Source: an uncultured Candidatus Poseidoniales archaeon (GTDB taxonomy: Archaea > Thermoplasmatota > Poseidoniia > Poseidoniales > Thalassarchaeaceae). From it: 64,000 bases of DNA. The position numbers were made by a program, and so were the translations under genes. The DNA lies in NCBI GenBank assembly GCA_902593945.1, contig CACJKA010000003.1:53864-117863 (forward strand). Reading direction: 5' to 3'. The notes beneath the pieces are model-generated. The model was not told the origin of the DNA. It did not search any database and saw only the letters and a program-made list of their open reading frames with translations. Shown here in pieces: positions 50,431 through 60,709 of the stretch (positions are counted from its first letter, which is position 1; every line of letters starts with the position of its first letter).

Positions 50431-50619
50431 GGGGGTATAGTATAACTTGGTAGTACAGCGGGCTCCAGTTGCACGGGAATGACGACGAATAAGTGATCTG
50501 ATGGTATTGATGACCAACTGGAGCACTGACCCGTCGCAACCCGAGAGCGTGCAATTGCCAAGTGCACGCTAAGCGGAAGATACCCGCTGATCTGGGTTCA
50601 AATCCCAGTGCCCCCACCA
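50431..50619 (+). tRNA. tRNA-Trp(CCA), interrupted by a 113-nt intron at 37/38; CCA encoded
   Basis: GGGGGTA...TGCCCCC-A-CCA acceptor; anticodon stem GCGGG/CCCGC, loop CTCCAG|A with intron after G37 (50468) and exon 2 from A38 (50582); T-arm CTGGG-TTCAAAT-CCCAG. Confidence 0.93.
50469..50581 (+). ncRNA. tRNA-Trp intron containing a box C/D guide RNA
   Basis: Stem ACGGG/CCCGT; C-like ATGACGA (50479-50485), 12-nt spacer, D' CTGA (50498-50501), C' TTGATGA (50507-50513), 12-nt guide CCAACTGGAGCA, D CTGA (50526-50529); then 8-bp hairpin AGCGTGCA/TGCACGCT. Confidence 0.88.
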
Positions 50620-50697
50620 CTTAATTTCAAAATCATAGTTCCAATTGCGATACGATAAGGGGTAGGTTTGAAGGACAAATTACACTTGCCCTAACTC

Positions 50698-52800
50698 ATG
50701 GAAAGGGGAGTCATCGCAATTTTACTCATATTGTTACTGTTAACACCTTTAACTGGAAGTATTGCTGAAGGAGATGATTACAATAACTATTATGATGGCT
50801 TTCAAATAATTAATTCCGGCCAAACAACTGATATTCCAATACAAGAAACAATTCCCTGGGATGATTCAGTTCCTTGGTGGGAGACTACTATGTTAGACAC
50901 AGATAGAGATGGAGTTCACGATTCTCTTGTTGACGAAACGGGAATAGTAAATCTTGGTTTATCATATTCTCGAGATGTAATGAAATCTGATATCGAATCT
51001 CTCTCATTATTGGGCATAAATGTCAATCTAGAGTTACCATCTGTTGATGCATTATTAATTGGAGGAGTTTCTGTGGAGAAAATAGAAGAAATTTCCAATC
51101 TTGATGGAATTGTAATGATTGAAAGATATGGTTCAGTTGTCTTTTATGGTGATATACAGACACCTTCAGTCAAAGCAAAGAATTCTTCTGAGTACCCTCT
51201 AGGTGCCTGGAATTTAGGCGTTAGTGGTAATGGTATGAATATCGCACTAGTTGATACTGGAGTAGATAATGAACACCCCGGTCTTAGCGATAAATTTATT
51301 GCAGGTTATGATGCAGTTTGTTATGTCCACACCGATCCAACCTGCCTTCTTTCAAATCCACTTAGAGAAGATGATGGTTCTTTCGACCCAGATGACGGTA
51401 ATCAGCATGGTACTGCATGTATGGGGATGGCTAGTGCAACTGGTATAGAGGCTGATGGCAGTCAATCGGAATTTTATGGAGCAGCTCCCAATGCAACTTT
51501 GGTAGACATAAGAATTGGAACCGATGTAGGTGCGGGACCTTTTGAGAATTATCTTCTAGAGCAGGAGTTTTATGAATCTGCAATGAATGGCCTCCAATGG
51601 GTGATTGATCATCATGATGATGCATGGCCTGGCGTTTCAGAAGAATATCATGGAATCGATATAATTTCGTTATCATGGGGTATAACAAGTCATGAAAATG
51701 GTGGTTCAGATGGTTCTGATATGCATAGTCGTATTCTAGATGAAGCTATGATTGAAGGAATTATTGTTTCTGTAGCGGCAGGAAATGATGGTCCAAATAA
51801 TGATGGCCTTTCAGGAATGGGTTCTTCGGATTTATCTGTTACTGTCGGAGCTACTGATGACCTGAATACTGTAAATCGTGAGGATGATACGATTGCAGGT
51901 TATTCTTCTCGCGGTCCAAGAAAGGATAATGGTGATGGGAATCCTCTTAATGAGCTAAAACCAGAGATTAGTGCCCCTGGTTCTAATATAATTCAAGCTG
52001 AAGGTTGTGTCACTAGTGGTGGCTGTTCAAATTTATTCAATGATGCATCAGATAATTCATACACTGGTCGAGGTTCAGGAACTTCTTATGCAACACCTTC
52101 TGTTTCAGGAGTAATGGCACTTGTATGGGAAGCAAACGAGAATCTGACCACAATGCAACTTAAAGAAATCTTGAAACAAACTTCGGAGAGGAGAGGTGAA
52201 CCAAGTCTTCCAGATGTCGACCCATATTGGAATAGAGATTTTGGTTTTGGTATGGTTGATGCATATGCTGCAACTTTGATGGCCATTCATATTAAAGAAT
52301 CAGGCACTACTGAATTAATAGATCCAGGTATCCAAAATCATTTAATTTCATTTAATGATACTGATACTGTAAAATTAACAGGCCATTCTTGGAGTACATC
52401 AGGTTCAGTAGAATCAGTTAATTTCAGAATAGATGGAGGAGATTGGATAATGGCCAATTTTAATTCCTCAATAATTGAAGTAGGTCCGATAACTCCTTTT
52501 GAATGGTACGTTGAAATTGATGCAAATAAATTTTCTGTGGGCACTCACACATTAGAAGTGGTCGCATTTTCATCACTTGAACAATCTCTTCCAGTAGTTG
52601 TTCAATTTGAAAGTGAAGGCGATAATTCCTCTTCGTATGATTTTTCAGGTATGATATATATTTTAGTCGCAATTATTGGCATTGTTTGGTTATCTATATT
52701 TTTATCAATTAGATTGGGCTATGTTACAAAATTTTCTGATTTATTGTTCTTTTCAAGCACTGAGAATAATAATCCTATAGATGCAGAAATTATAGAATAA
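50698..52800 (+). CDS. Secreted subtilisin-like serine protease (S8) with C-terminal TM anchor
   Basis: MNIALVDTGVDNEHPGLS (Asp), GNQHGTACMGMASATG (His), SGTSYATPSVSGVMALVWEAN (Ser); C-terminal TM. Confidence 0.95.
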   Translation: MERGVIAILLILLLLTPLTGSIAEGDDYNNYYDGFQIINSGQTTDIPIQETIPWDDSVPWWETTMLDTDRDGVHDSLVDETGIVNLGLSYSRDVMKSDIESLSLLGINVNLELPSVDALLIGGVSVEKIEEISNLDGIVMIERYGSVVFYGDIQTPSVKAKNSSEYPLGAWNLGVSGNGMNIALVDTGVDNEHPGLSDKFIAGYDAVCYVHTDPTCLLSNPLREDDGSFDPDDGNQHGTACMGMASATGIEADGSQSEFYGAAPNATLVDIRIGTDVGAGPFENYLLEQEFYESAMNGLQWVIDHHDDAWPGVSEEYHGIDIISLSWGITSHENGGSDGSDMHSRILDEAMIEGIIVSVAAGNDGPNNDGLSGMGSSDLSVTVGATDDLNTVNREDDTIAGYSSRGPRKDNGDGNPLNELKPEISAPGSNIIQAEGCVTSGGCSNLFNDASDNSYTGRGSGTSYATPSVSGVMALVWEANENLTTMQLKEILKQTSERRGEPSLPDVDPYWNRDFGFGMVDAYAATLMAIHIKESGTTELIDPGIQNHLISFNDTDTVKLTGHSWSTSGSVESVNFRIDGGDWIMANFNSSIIEVGPITPFEWYVEIDANKFSVGTHTLEVVAFSSLEQSLPVVVQFESEGDNSSSYDFSGMIYILVAIIGIVWLSIFLSIRLGYVTKFSDLLFFSSTENNNPIDAEIIE

Positions 52801-52852
52801 TGGAAGTCTACAATACACTCCTTTCATATCTCGGTGCATATGTCCGGAGGTC

Positions 52853-53995
52853 ATGGTGCGCTTCTCAGATAGAGCAAATAGCATCCGTCCGACAGGTGTT
52901 AGACGGATGTTTGATCTTGCTGGAGATGATTCTATACAGTTTGGTTTAGGGGAGCCTGACTTTCAACCTCCCCAATTAGCAATAAAGGCATTTTCGAAGG
53001 CAATGGAAGATGGTAGAAACAAATATACTACTACAGCAGGTCTTCCTGAGTTAAGGAAAAAGGTGGCTCAAACATGGCATCATAGAGATTCAACATTGGA
53101 CGAGAGAAATGTATGTATCACTATGAGTGGAACGAATGCATTATTGGACATTTTCCTCGCATTAGTTAATCCTGGAGATAATGTATTGATACCAGAACCG
53201 TACTTTCCCTTATATCCGACAGATGTAGTCCTTTGTGGAGGGGAGGCAAATATGTATCCCTGTCATTTTGAAAATGGCTTCGTGCCTACAATTGAAGATT
53301 TAAAATCACGTGTTAATGAAAACACGATTGCAATTCTTTACAATTTCCCTAGCAATCCAACAGGAGGGAATGTTACTGAAGAACAAAGGGATAATCTTGT
53401 TCAATTCGCTAAAGAAAATGATTTATGGCTAATTACAGATGAGGTTTATGATAAAATAGTCTATGACTCTGAACACGTCTCATTTCTAGGTGCAGGTTAT
53501 GAGAAAGTGATTATGATTAACTCTTTTTCTAAGACCTTTGCAATGACTGGATGGAGAATTGGTTATTTGTTATCTCCCGATTTGGAAGCAATGGGGCAGC
53601 TGATTAAAATGCAGTATTATGTTACTGCTTGTAGCAATGATGCTATGCAATATGCTGTACTAGAAGCTCTGGAAAAAGCTAGTGATTACCCTGCAGAGAT
53701 GTGTGCAGAGTTCAAAAAGAGAAGAGATTTGATTTGTGATAGATTAAATTCAATGCCGAATGTTTCTTGTAATATCCCAACTGGTGCATTTTATGTATTT
53801 CCAAAGTTTGATATTCCAGGTTATACAAGTGAAGAACTGGCTATGAAGATGTTAGAAGGAGGTGTCCTATGCTCACCAGGGACTGCTTTCGGAGATGCAG
53901 GAGAAGGTCATCTCAGATTTGCTTACACTATTTGTCAAGAAGAAATTTCTAGAGGAATGGATAGAGTCGAAAAAATTATTTCTAAACTAATTTAG
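52853..53995 (+). CDS. Class I/II aminotransferase (aspartate aminotransferase-like)
   Basis: FGLGEPDFQPPQLAIKAF, YNFPSNPTGGNVTEEQR, DEVYDKIVYD, INSFSKTFAMTGWRIGYL (PLP Lys). Confidence 0.94.
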   Translation: MVRFSDRANSIRPTGVRRMFDLAGDDSIQFGLGEPDFQPPQLAIKAFSKAMEDGRNKYTTTAGLPELRKKVAQTWHHRDSTLDERNVCITMSGTNALLDIFLALVNPGDNVLIPEPYFPLYPTDVVLCGGEANMYPCHFENGFVPTIEDLKSRVNENTIAILYNFPSNPTGGNVTEEQRDNLVQFAKENDLWLITDEVYDKIVYDSEHVSFLGAGYEKVIMINSFSKTFAMTGWRIGYLLSPDLEAMGQLIKMQYYVTACSNDAMQYAVLEALEKASDYPAEMCAEFKKRRDLICDRLNSMPNVSCNIPTGAFYVFPKFDIPGYTSEELAMKMLEGGVLCSPGTAFGDAGEGHLRFAYTICQEEISRGMDRVEKIISKLI

Positions 53996-54003
53996 GCGTT
54001 AAT

Positions 54004-54222
54004 ATGAGTATTTTTCTTTCTTATGGCTCTGGAATAGTAACCTTAATTCTCTCTTGGTTTTTACTTAAGGATGTACTTTACGCTAGTATCGCAGCATTCA
54101 TCTTTTCTTCATTATTTTTGTATCTACAAGGTCCCAATGCTATTGCCTTCTCTCTTTGTTTATCGAATGGCTGGATAATTCTAAATGTAATTATTGAGAA
54201 ATTTTTTCCAGTAAATAATTAA
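54004..54222 (+). CDS. Small membrane protein (72 aa)
   Basis: Two to three hydrophobic helices; follows the aminotransferase closely. Confidence 0.45.
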   Translation: MSIFLSYGSGIVTLILSWFLLKDVLYASIAAFIFSSLFLYLQGPNAIAFSLCLSNGWIILNVIIEKFFPVNN

Positions 54223-55328
54223 TTAAATAAATCGAACGGAACATCAATCAATCTTCCATCTTGTTCATCTTTTTGTTCATTAGAATTAAGATCATTTTCT
54301 GTTTCCTCTACATCATTTCTCCTTTCATATTGTGACTTTTCTTCATCATCTTGTCTAGGTTCGGGGAGACTCTGTTGAGATAGGTTTTCTAAATCATCTT
54401 CTTTATTCTTCATCCAAGGTGAAAGGCCATTTGAGCCACCTAATACGCTGATAGTAGTGAATGCTGCCATCGGTAATACAGATATTGCCACTAAGAAATC
54501 AATAATTGCAGTTTCTGGGACCTTTGCTTCTGGCGCTACAAAATTTAAGATCACGCCTTCCAATTGAACATCATGCCATTGTGAAATATCAATTCCTAAT
54601 GATGTTAATGAGAACTGAAGAATCGCTCTGGCGCACGCCCATAAGATAATTACAGGTAGAATCCAAGAAATTTTTGTTATTCTCCATAGGATTTTTCTAA
54701 ACATTGCAGCGAATCCAACAAATTGTGAAGAAATAATTGGTTGTACTCTAAATGAAATCCATAAACCGATAATATATCCGAGCATGCCTAACTCGAATGC
54801 ACTGTCTTTTCTAATCAGATTTTCAGGAATGCCTTCCATGATTATTAGTGGGATTGCAATTAGTAGCACTTGTGATGGCACTGCAAGTAATTGTAATCCT
54901 CCATGCACTGCAAACAATTCAGATTGATCACTTTTTATTCTGTTTGCAACTAATCTACTCATTTTTCCATAAGGGCTAGAATAAGCAGCCATTTTGGCTC
55001 TATCGATAAGTTCTGGGTCATACCTCCTTCTACTAAGTCCAACAGCAACTATCCAACCACCTCTTTCAACAACAGGTGAAGGTCGGTAACCTCCAATGAT
55101 TAGTGCCAATGCGAGACATATAATTCCATAAGTCAATCCCGAGACTATAATCCAGTAGAATAATTCTGCTCTTATAGAAATGCCAAAATTTTCTCTATCG
55201 ATGTCTATTAGATATGTGAGGGAGAAACCAATTATCGGAATAATTGTAATTTGGATAAGCAAAATTAGTGCTAATCCTAATCTATGAGAAAGACTGGCTC
55301 TACCTTCCATGGTCTGCACGCAACTCAA
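54219..55328 (-). CDS. Hypothetical multi-pass membrane protein with acidic C-terminal tail
   Basis: Multiple TM segments; tail rich in D/E/Q/N; convergent with the upstream small ORF. Confidence 0.65.
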   Translation of the reverse strand: MSCVQTMEGRASLSHRLGLALILLIQITIIPIIGFSLTYLIDIDRENFGISIRAELFYWIIVSGLTYGIICLALALIIGGYRPSPVVERGGWIVAVGLSRRRYDPELIDRAKMAAYSSPYGKMSRLVANRIKSDQSELFAVHGGLQLLAVPSQVLLIAIPLIIMEGIPENLIRKDSAFELGMLGYIIGLWISFRVQPIISSQFVGFAAMFRKILWRITKISWILPVIILWACARAILQFSLTSLGIDISQWHDVQLEGVILNFVAPEAKVPETAIIDFLVAISVLPMAAFTTISVLGGSNGLSPWMKNKEDDLENLSQQSLPEPRQDDEEKSQYERRNDVEETENDLNSNEQKDEQDGRLIDVPFDLFN

Positions 55329-55410
55329 TTAATGCATAAGTCCTTCATTGGTAATTTACCAGTAGGTATGGTTTTCAACGGGATTTTCTTTTTTCCATTA
55401 CTGCTATCAG

Positions 55411-58400
55411 TTGAATCGGCCACAAACTTTTACCCCCAACCTTCTTACACGATTTCTGTACCGAATGGACTTGTTAATCATGCGTATGCTAACTCCAATC
55501 TTTGTGTTGTCAATTTTGATTATGATGAGTTTATCTCCTTTATTTGTTGATTCAGAATTAAAGGAAAATGAAAATAGTGGTGATATAGGGCCTAAATCCT
55601 TGATTGATTTTGAGATAACATCAATAGAAATTGGAAATCAAACAAGAGACGCTAAGGAGTGGACCCAGCCTGATGGCTCAATAGTTGAATATATCATGAG
55701 AGATGAAACTATTCAAATTAATGTAACTTATACACAAGCAGGCTCTTCTGGTCAACCAGCAGCTGCTGAGGGTTATCTTCAGATTTGGCACCCTGTTGGC
55801 TTTATGATAGCGGAATATAATGTAAGTATGCTTCTTTCAGGTTTCCAGTCTTTGAAAGCAAGTTTTGTTTGGACTCCAAGTTCTGCTCACAGTGCATTAG
55901 ATGAGAACGGATATCTAGTAGGTGGAATTATCTTAAGAGGTATAGTTGATGGTGGATTGGCTGACGATACAGAATCAAATAATGAATTAGATCGTTATAT
56001 CCCTGTCGCAATGTGGAATGATCCTATGGAAAATGGTTTCTGTGGTGACGTTGATGGAGACAGTGTTATTGACTGCACAAATCAACTTCAAGCAAATGTG
56101 CCTACTTGGGTAGGTGCAGGATACGATTCTTCAGGTCAATTATCTTCAGATCCTGATAGTTTTGGTCATTGGCGAATGGAAAATTCATCCAGTGAGGAAG
56201 GAGAGAATCATTGGCGAGTTTCTCGTCCAGGAGCTAATTATGCTAGTAACCGCCATGATAGACTTTGGTGGGGATGGTTTACTCCATTCGATAATTGTAA
56301 CGAACCAGGTCATGGGCTAGGTCTCGGAACTCTTGATTCTGCAGTAAGTTCTAATTATGGGAATAATTTCTGTAAGATTCGCCTCAAAGGTTTTGATTTC
56401 TTAACTATCCAATTAGTGACAAATGCATGGGGGGAAATGGCTGCAGGTGATGAAATGAGAATTGAAGCCGACTCAGGTGGAATTAAAGAATTCTACAATT
56501 TTTCTTCCCAATCTCTTCCAACCACTGGCGAATGGACTCAGTTAGTTTGGAATATGACTGAAGTTCATTCATCTGCTGAGTATACTTTAGCCTTCAAATT
56601 CGATTCAAATAGTTCTTTTGCGAGTCAAGGGATACAAATTGATTCATTCATTATTTTTGCTATTGAGAAGGTACCTCAATATACTTTAGATTTTGATTGC
56701 AATGATCCACTACCTAACTCTTACTTGGTAGTTCCATCTGATCCAAATCCCCCTTCTTTATACTGTAACATCAAGAATAATGGATATGTAGATATTACTT
56801 TGAGGCTCTATACTGAAGTTACAAATCGTTCATGGATGTATGATTTCCCATTAAGAATTGATTCTAATAACCCTGTAGATCATGATAATTATGTAATCAC
56901 GAAGGTAATCCCCGCACTGAGTTATATGGATACTTGGTTTAACCTTACAATACCTGATGCCTCTGGTGTTCAAGACTTATATTGGGATGTTTGGGTAAAT
57001 GATGGAATTACTAATATTACTAAAGAATATGTCAGCCTACCTGTTTCCGTTATGCCTGCCTACTCAAGTAAATTGAGACAGGTTTCGTTACAGAATCCTG
57101 CTGCAACTTTAGAGCCCGGAGCAAGCGGTGTAATCCCAATGTCTTTCAAGAATACGGGCAATCAAATAGCAACATGGAGTTTTGATGCAGCATTCCCTGA
57201 TATTAACTGGATTGACAATGCTGACATCAAATGGTATTACAATGGTTCAGAGGTTTCGACACTAGAACTAGCGTTAAGTGATGATATTGTAATCGATGCT
57301 GTAATCACAGCGCCTCTTCAAGTATCTCCTGGCACATATCCTGTAACATTGCTTGCCTCTGGTGTATCTCCTGCTCAATATCTTGCAGAATGGCAGGTGA
57401 ATGTAGTTGTTCCTGTTTATTCTGATTTAGTGATAGAACCAGAGGTTTCTAATCTAGTGGCTCCTGCTGATAATTCTTTGAGACTGATAGAGATTAGACT
57501 GGTGAATAATGGTAATTCTCCAGAATCCTTTGATTTGAGCATTCAAGCAGATTGGAAATTAGGTTTGGAAATGAATACTGAACAGACTTTTGAGATTGAT
57601 CCATTCGGTGGTGATGCAACAGTGACCATGCTTCTTCCAATGCCTTATGGGATTGTGAATGAAACTTATTCAATAATTTTCACAGCCACGAGTAAATTAA
57701 ATTCTGATTATCAAATGTCCTCTCAGATTTTATTGACGGTTCCGCAAACAAATTTAGTTGAAGTTGAAGATTTAGATATGTTAGACGAGGTCTTCCGTGG
57801 TGGAGACGACCCTAGAACTGTCAATTGGCGTATTTGGAATAGAGGGAATGTTGCAGATTCTTTCGAAATATCTTTTGACCATTTTTCTGATGTTTCCGCA
57901 TCTGCTGTAGGGCTTAATGATGGTAAGACTCCATATATTCTTCCTGGTGATTCGCATAATCTAACTGTAAGATATTCTTTTAGTTCTATAACCTTTGGTG
58001 ATAGAACAATTTCGATGACAGCTACTAGTGTTCTCTCTCAGACATCCGGCTCTCCTGTATCGGGGACAGGTCATGCTGATTTCCAAGTAGGTGCTCAAGG
58101 TTGGATTACTCTAACTCCTCCGGGTATAATTGAAATCAGAGAAGGAGGGAATGATATCGAGATCACTTTCAATGTAAGGAATGAGCATCCAACAGATGCT
58201 CAGTTGTTAAGAGCAGATATTGATCGAAACTCCAATATTTTCTACAATATAGTTGACGCTAGAGTTGATACAGGTGATCAAAACTTCGTCTTAGAAGCTC
58301 AATCAACGAGAGAAATTACTGTATTCTTAACTGCTACTGATGAAAATCTAAGGAACCTGAATAATAACTCTGAGGTGTTCAAGTTACCTCTAAATGTTGA

Positions 58401-58911
58401 TGGAGATATTGACAAAGTTTCTATGTCTGCTAGTATTCAGATGTTTAAAATAGATCCAGTAGAAACTGGAAATAATGCAGGAGAATATGCTGGTTTAGTG
58501 GGCAATATTATTTTCATATTAATTGGTCTGGTAGTTTTAGCTGCTGTTTTAGTAGCAACTTTCAGAATAATGCGCAGTGCATCTTCTCCTTTAGAAGAAG
58601 TTTCAACCTTTGATGATTATGAATACACTCAAGGAAATAATTTCAATCCAACTACTTTACCAACTGCTCCTGAATTACCTTCGGAGGATAAAGTTGCAAA
58701 TTCAATGTATGGTGGTTCTGAAGAAATATTCAAACAACCTCCGCCCCCTCTACCTTCGACAGAATCTTCTATGGAAGAATCACAGCCAGAAGAAGAAAAA
58801 TTACCGCCAGGGGTGCCTGAGATACCAGAGACAGGTCTACCCGAGGGATGGACTATGGAACAATGGATACATTATGGCCAAGCATGGATTGATCAGCAGA
58901 ATGAATCTTAA
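55411..58911 (+). CDS. Large secreted/cell-surface protein with CARDB-like beta-sandwich repeats and C-terminal TM
   Basis: Signal-like N-terminus, repeated SFKNTGNQIATWSF / RLVNNGNSPESFDLS / RIWNRGNVADSFEIS motifs, C-terminal TM IIFILIGLVVLAAVLVATF and a Pro-rich cytoplasmic tail. Exact start uncertain. Confidence 0.8.
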   Translation: MNRPQTFTPNLLTRFLYRMDLLIMRMLTPIFVLSILIMMSLSPLFVDSELKENENSGDIGPKSLIDFEITSIEIGNQTRDAKEWTQPDGSIVEYIMRDETIQINVTYTQAGSSGQPAAAEGYLQIWHPVGFMIAEYNVSMLLSGFQSLKASFVWTPSSAHSALDENGYLVGGIILRGIVDGGLADDTESNNELDRYIPVAMWNDPMENGFCGDVDGDSVIDCTNQLQANVPTWVGAGYDSSGQLSSDPDSFGHWRMENSSSEEGENHWRVSRPGANYASNRHDRLWWGWFTPFDNCNEPGHGLGLGTLDSAVSSNYGNNFCKIRLKGFDFLTIQLVTNAWGEMAAGDEMRIEADSGGIKEFYNFSSQSLPTTGEWTQLVWNMTEVHSSAEYTLAFKFDSNSSFASQGIQIDSFIIFAIEKVPQYTLDFDCNDPLPNSYLVVPSDPNPPSLYCNIKNNGYVDITLRLYTEVTNRSWMYDFPLRIDSNNPVDHDNYVITKVIPALSYMDTWFNLTIPDASGVQDLYWDVWVNDGITNITKEYVSLPVSVMPAYSSKLRQVSLQNPAATLEPGASGVIPMSFKNTGNQIATWSFDAAFPDINWIDNADIKWYYNGSEVSTLELALSDDIVIDAVITAPLQVSPGTYPVTLLASGVSPAQYLAEWQVNVVVPVYSDLVIEPEVSNLVAPADNSLRLIEIRLVNNGNSPESFDLSIQADWKLGLEMNTEQTFEIDPFGGDATVTMLLPMPYGIVNETYSIIFTATSKLNSDYQMSSQILLTVPQTNLVEVEDLDMLDEVFRGGDDPRTVNWRIWNRGNVADSFEISFDHFSDVSASAVGLNDGKTPYILPGDSHNLTVRYSFSSITFGDRTISMTATSVLSQTSGSPVSGTGHADFQVGAQGWITLTPPGIIEIREGGNDIEITFNVRNEHPTDAQLLRADIDRNSNIFYNIVDARVDTGDQNFVLEAQSTREITVFLTATDENLRNLNNNSEVFKLPLNVDGDIDKVSMSASIQMFKIDPVETGNNAGEYAGLVGNIIFILIGLVVLAAVLVATFRIMRSASSPLEEVSTFDDYEYTQGNNFNPTTLPTAPELPSEDKVANSMYGGSEEIFKQPPPPLPSTESSMEESQPEEEKLPPGVPEIPETGLPEGWTMEQWIHYGQAWIDQQNES

Positions 58912-59000
58912 ATCTTAGTTTTTTGATTTCAACTTGTTGTGGGAGGCCTTATGAGGGTCTCTTAAGTGGCCCGAATCCCGATACAGGTGGCTGATTTCTA

Positions 59001-60611
59001 ATGTACAATGGACAACAACCAATATTTATTCTAAAAGAAGGCACTGAAAGAACCAGCGGACGTTCCGCTCAGAGCAATAACATTGCCGCGGCTAAGGCAG
59101 TAGCAGATTCTGTTCGTTCTACACTAGGCCCTAAAGGAATGGACAAAATGTTGGTTGATGGAATGGGCGATGTAGTAATAACAAACGACGGGGCTACAAT
59201 ATTAAAGCAAATGGATATTACAAATCCTGCCGCAAAAATGATAATTGAAGTTGCTAAAACACAGGAGCAGCATTGTTTTGATGGCACCACAAGTGCTGTT
59301 GTAATTGCTGGAGAATTATTGAAAAGAAGTGAAGACTTAATTGATCAGAATGTACATCCTACAGTGATTTGTGAGGGATTCCGCTTAGCTGCAGAAAAAG
59401 CCGCAGAGTTAATTGAGAGTCATTCTCTTGAGATAAACGAGCAAATGTTAACTGAAGTTGCTAAGACTGCATTGACTGGTAAGAGTGCTGGAGCAGTAAA
59501 AGAATTCTTAGCGGATATCTGTGTTAGAGCAGTTCAATCCGTTGCTCAGGAAGTTGACGGCGATACAGTTGTAGATCTTGACGATGTTAAAGTCGAAAAG
59601 AAACAAGGCGGTTCAATTGGTAGTAGTACATTGGTTGATGGTATTATTTTAGATAAAGAAAGAGTACATTCAGGTATGCCCAAGGTAGTTAATGATGCTA
59701 ATATAGCACTAATAAATTCTGCAATAGAAGTAAAGAAGACAGAAGTAGATGCTAAGATTCAGATTACAGATCCAAATATGTTGTCTCAATTTTTAGACGA
59801 AGAAGAATCCTATCTCAAATCTTTAGTTGAAACCATTAAATCATCTGGTGCAAATGTAGTAATTTGTCAAAAAGGAATTGATGACTTAGCTCAACACTAC
59901 ATGTCAAAATCAGGTTTAATGGCAATAAGAAGGGCAAAGAAAAGTGATATGGAGGCACTTTCCAAAGCAACAGGTGGGAAAATAATTACTAATATTGACG
60001 ACTTATCTTCTGATGATTTAGGTTATGCATCTAAAGTCGACGAGCGTAAAATAGGTGAGTCAGATATGATTTTTATTACTGGATGCAAAGATGCAAAGAG
60101 CGTTTCGGTTCTTTTAAGAGGAGGCACTGAACACGTTATTGATGAAATTAATCGTGCATTCGATGATGCAATTGGTGTAGTAGCAGTAGCCTATGAAGAC
60201 GGATCAGTTTTGACAGGTGGAGGTTCTGTATTAGCAGCGATTAGTAGATCATTAAGGTCATATGCTGAAGGTATTGGAGGCAGAGAACAGATGGCTATTG
60301 AAGCCTTTTCTGGCGCTTTAGAAGTGATACCAAGGACATTAGCTGAGAACGCAGGACTAGATCCTGTTAATACTATAATAGATCTGAGGAAAGCACATTC
60401 TGAAGGGAAATCAGAGTTTGGAGTAAATGTTTACGAAGGTGGTGTAGCTAACATGGCCAGTAGCAAGGTATTCGAGCCTAGCCGAGTAGTCGACCAAGCA
60501 ATCCAATCTGCTACCGAAACTGCGGTCATGATTCTTAGAATTGATGATGTAATTTCCAGTAGAGCTTCCAGTCCAATGGATGGCGGAGAATTCGATGGAA
60601 TGGGGATGTAA
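59001..60611 (+). CDS. Thermosome (group II chaperonin) subunit
   Basis: [74 protein letters not shown]-terminal GGEFDGMGM. Confidence 0.96.
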   Translation: MYNGQQPIFILKEGTERTSGRSAQSNNIAAAKAVADSVRSTLGPKGMDKMLVDGMGDVVITNDGATILKQMDITNPAAKMIIEVAKTQEQHCFDGTTSAVVIAGELLKRSEDLIDQNVHPTVICEGFRLAAEKAAELIESHSLEINEQMLTEVAKTALTGKSAGAVKEFLADICVRAVQSVAQEVDGDTVVDLDDVKVEKKQGGSIGSSTLVDGIILDKERVHSGMPKVVNDANIALINSAIEVKKTEVDAKIQITDPNMLSQFLDEEESYLKSLVETIKSSGANVVICQKGIDDLAQHYMSKSGLMAIRRAKKSDMEALSKATGGKIITNIDDLSSDDLGYASKVDERKIGESDMIFITGCKDAKSVSVLLRGGTEHVIDEINRAFDDAIGVVAVAYEDGSVLTGGGSVLAAISRSLRSYAEGIGGREQMAIEAFSGALEVIPRTLAENAGLDPVNTIIDLRKAHSEGKSEFGVNVYEGGVANMASSKVFEPSRVVDQAIQSATETAVMILRIDDVISSRASSPMDGGEFDGMGM

Positions 60612-60709
60612 GTAATACTACTCACTGACTTAATTCTATCTCTCCAACACGCTACATTCAATAATCGTCGATTGGTCGAAGTATTGCCCCGAGTGGTATA
60701 GGTGTACTC

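Noticed and set aside
50423-50620. 65-aa reverse-strand ORF MVGALGFEPRSAG...
   Set aside because: Lies entirely over the tRNA-Trp gene; the GFEPR-type peptide is the familiar antisense translation of a tRNA T-arm.
58610-58918. 102-aa forward ORF overlapping the end of the surface protein gene
   Set aside because: Alternate-frame shadow of the Pro/Glu-rich tail coding sequence.
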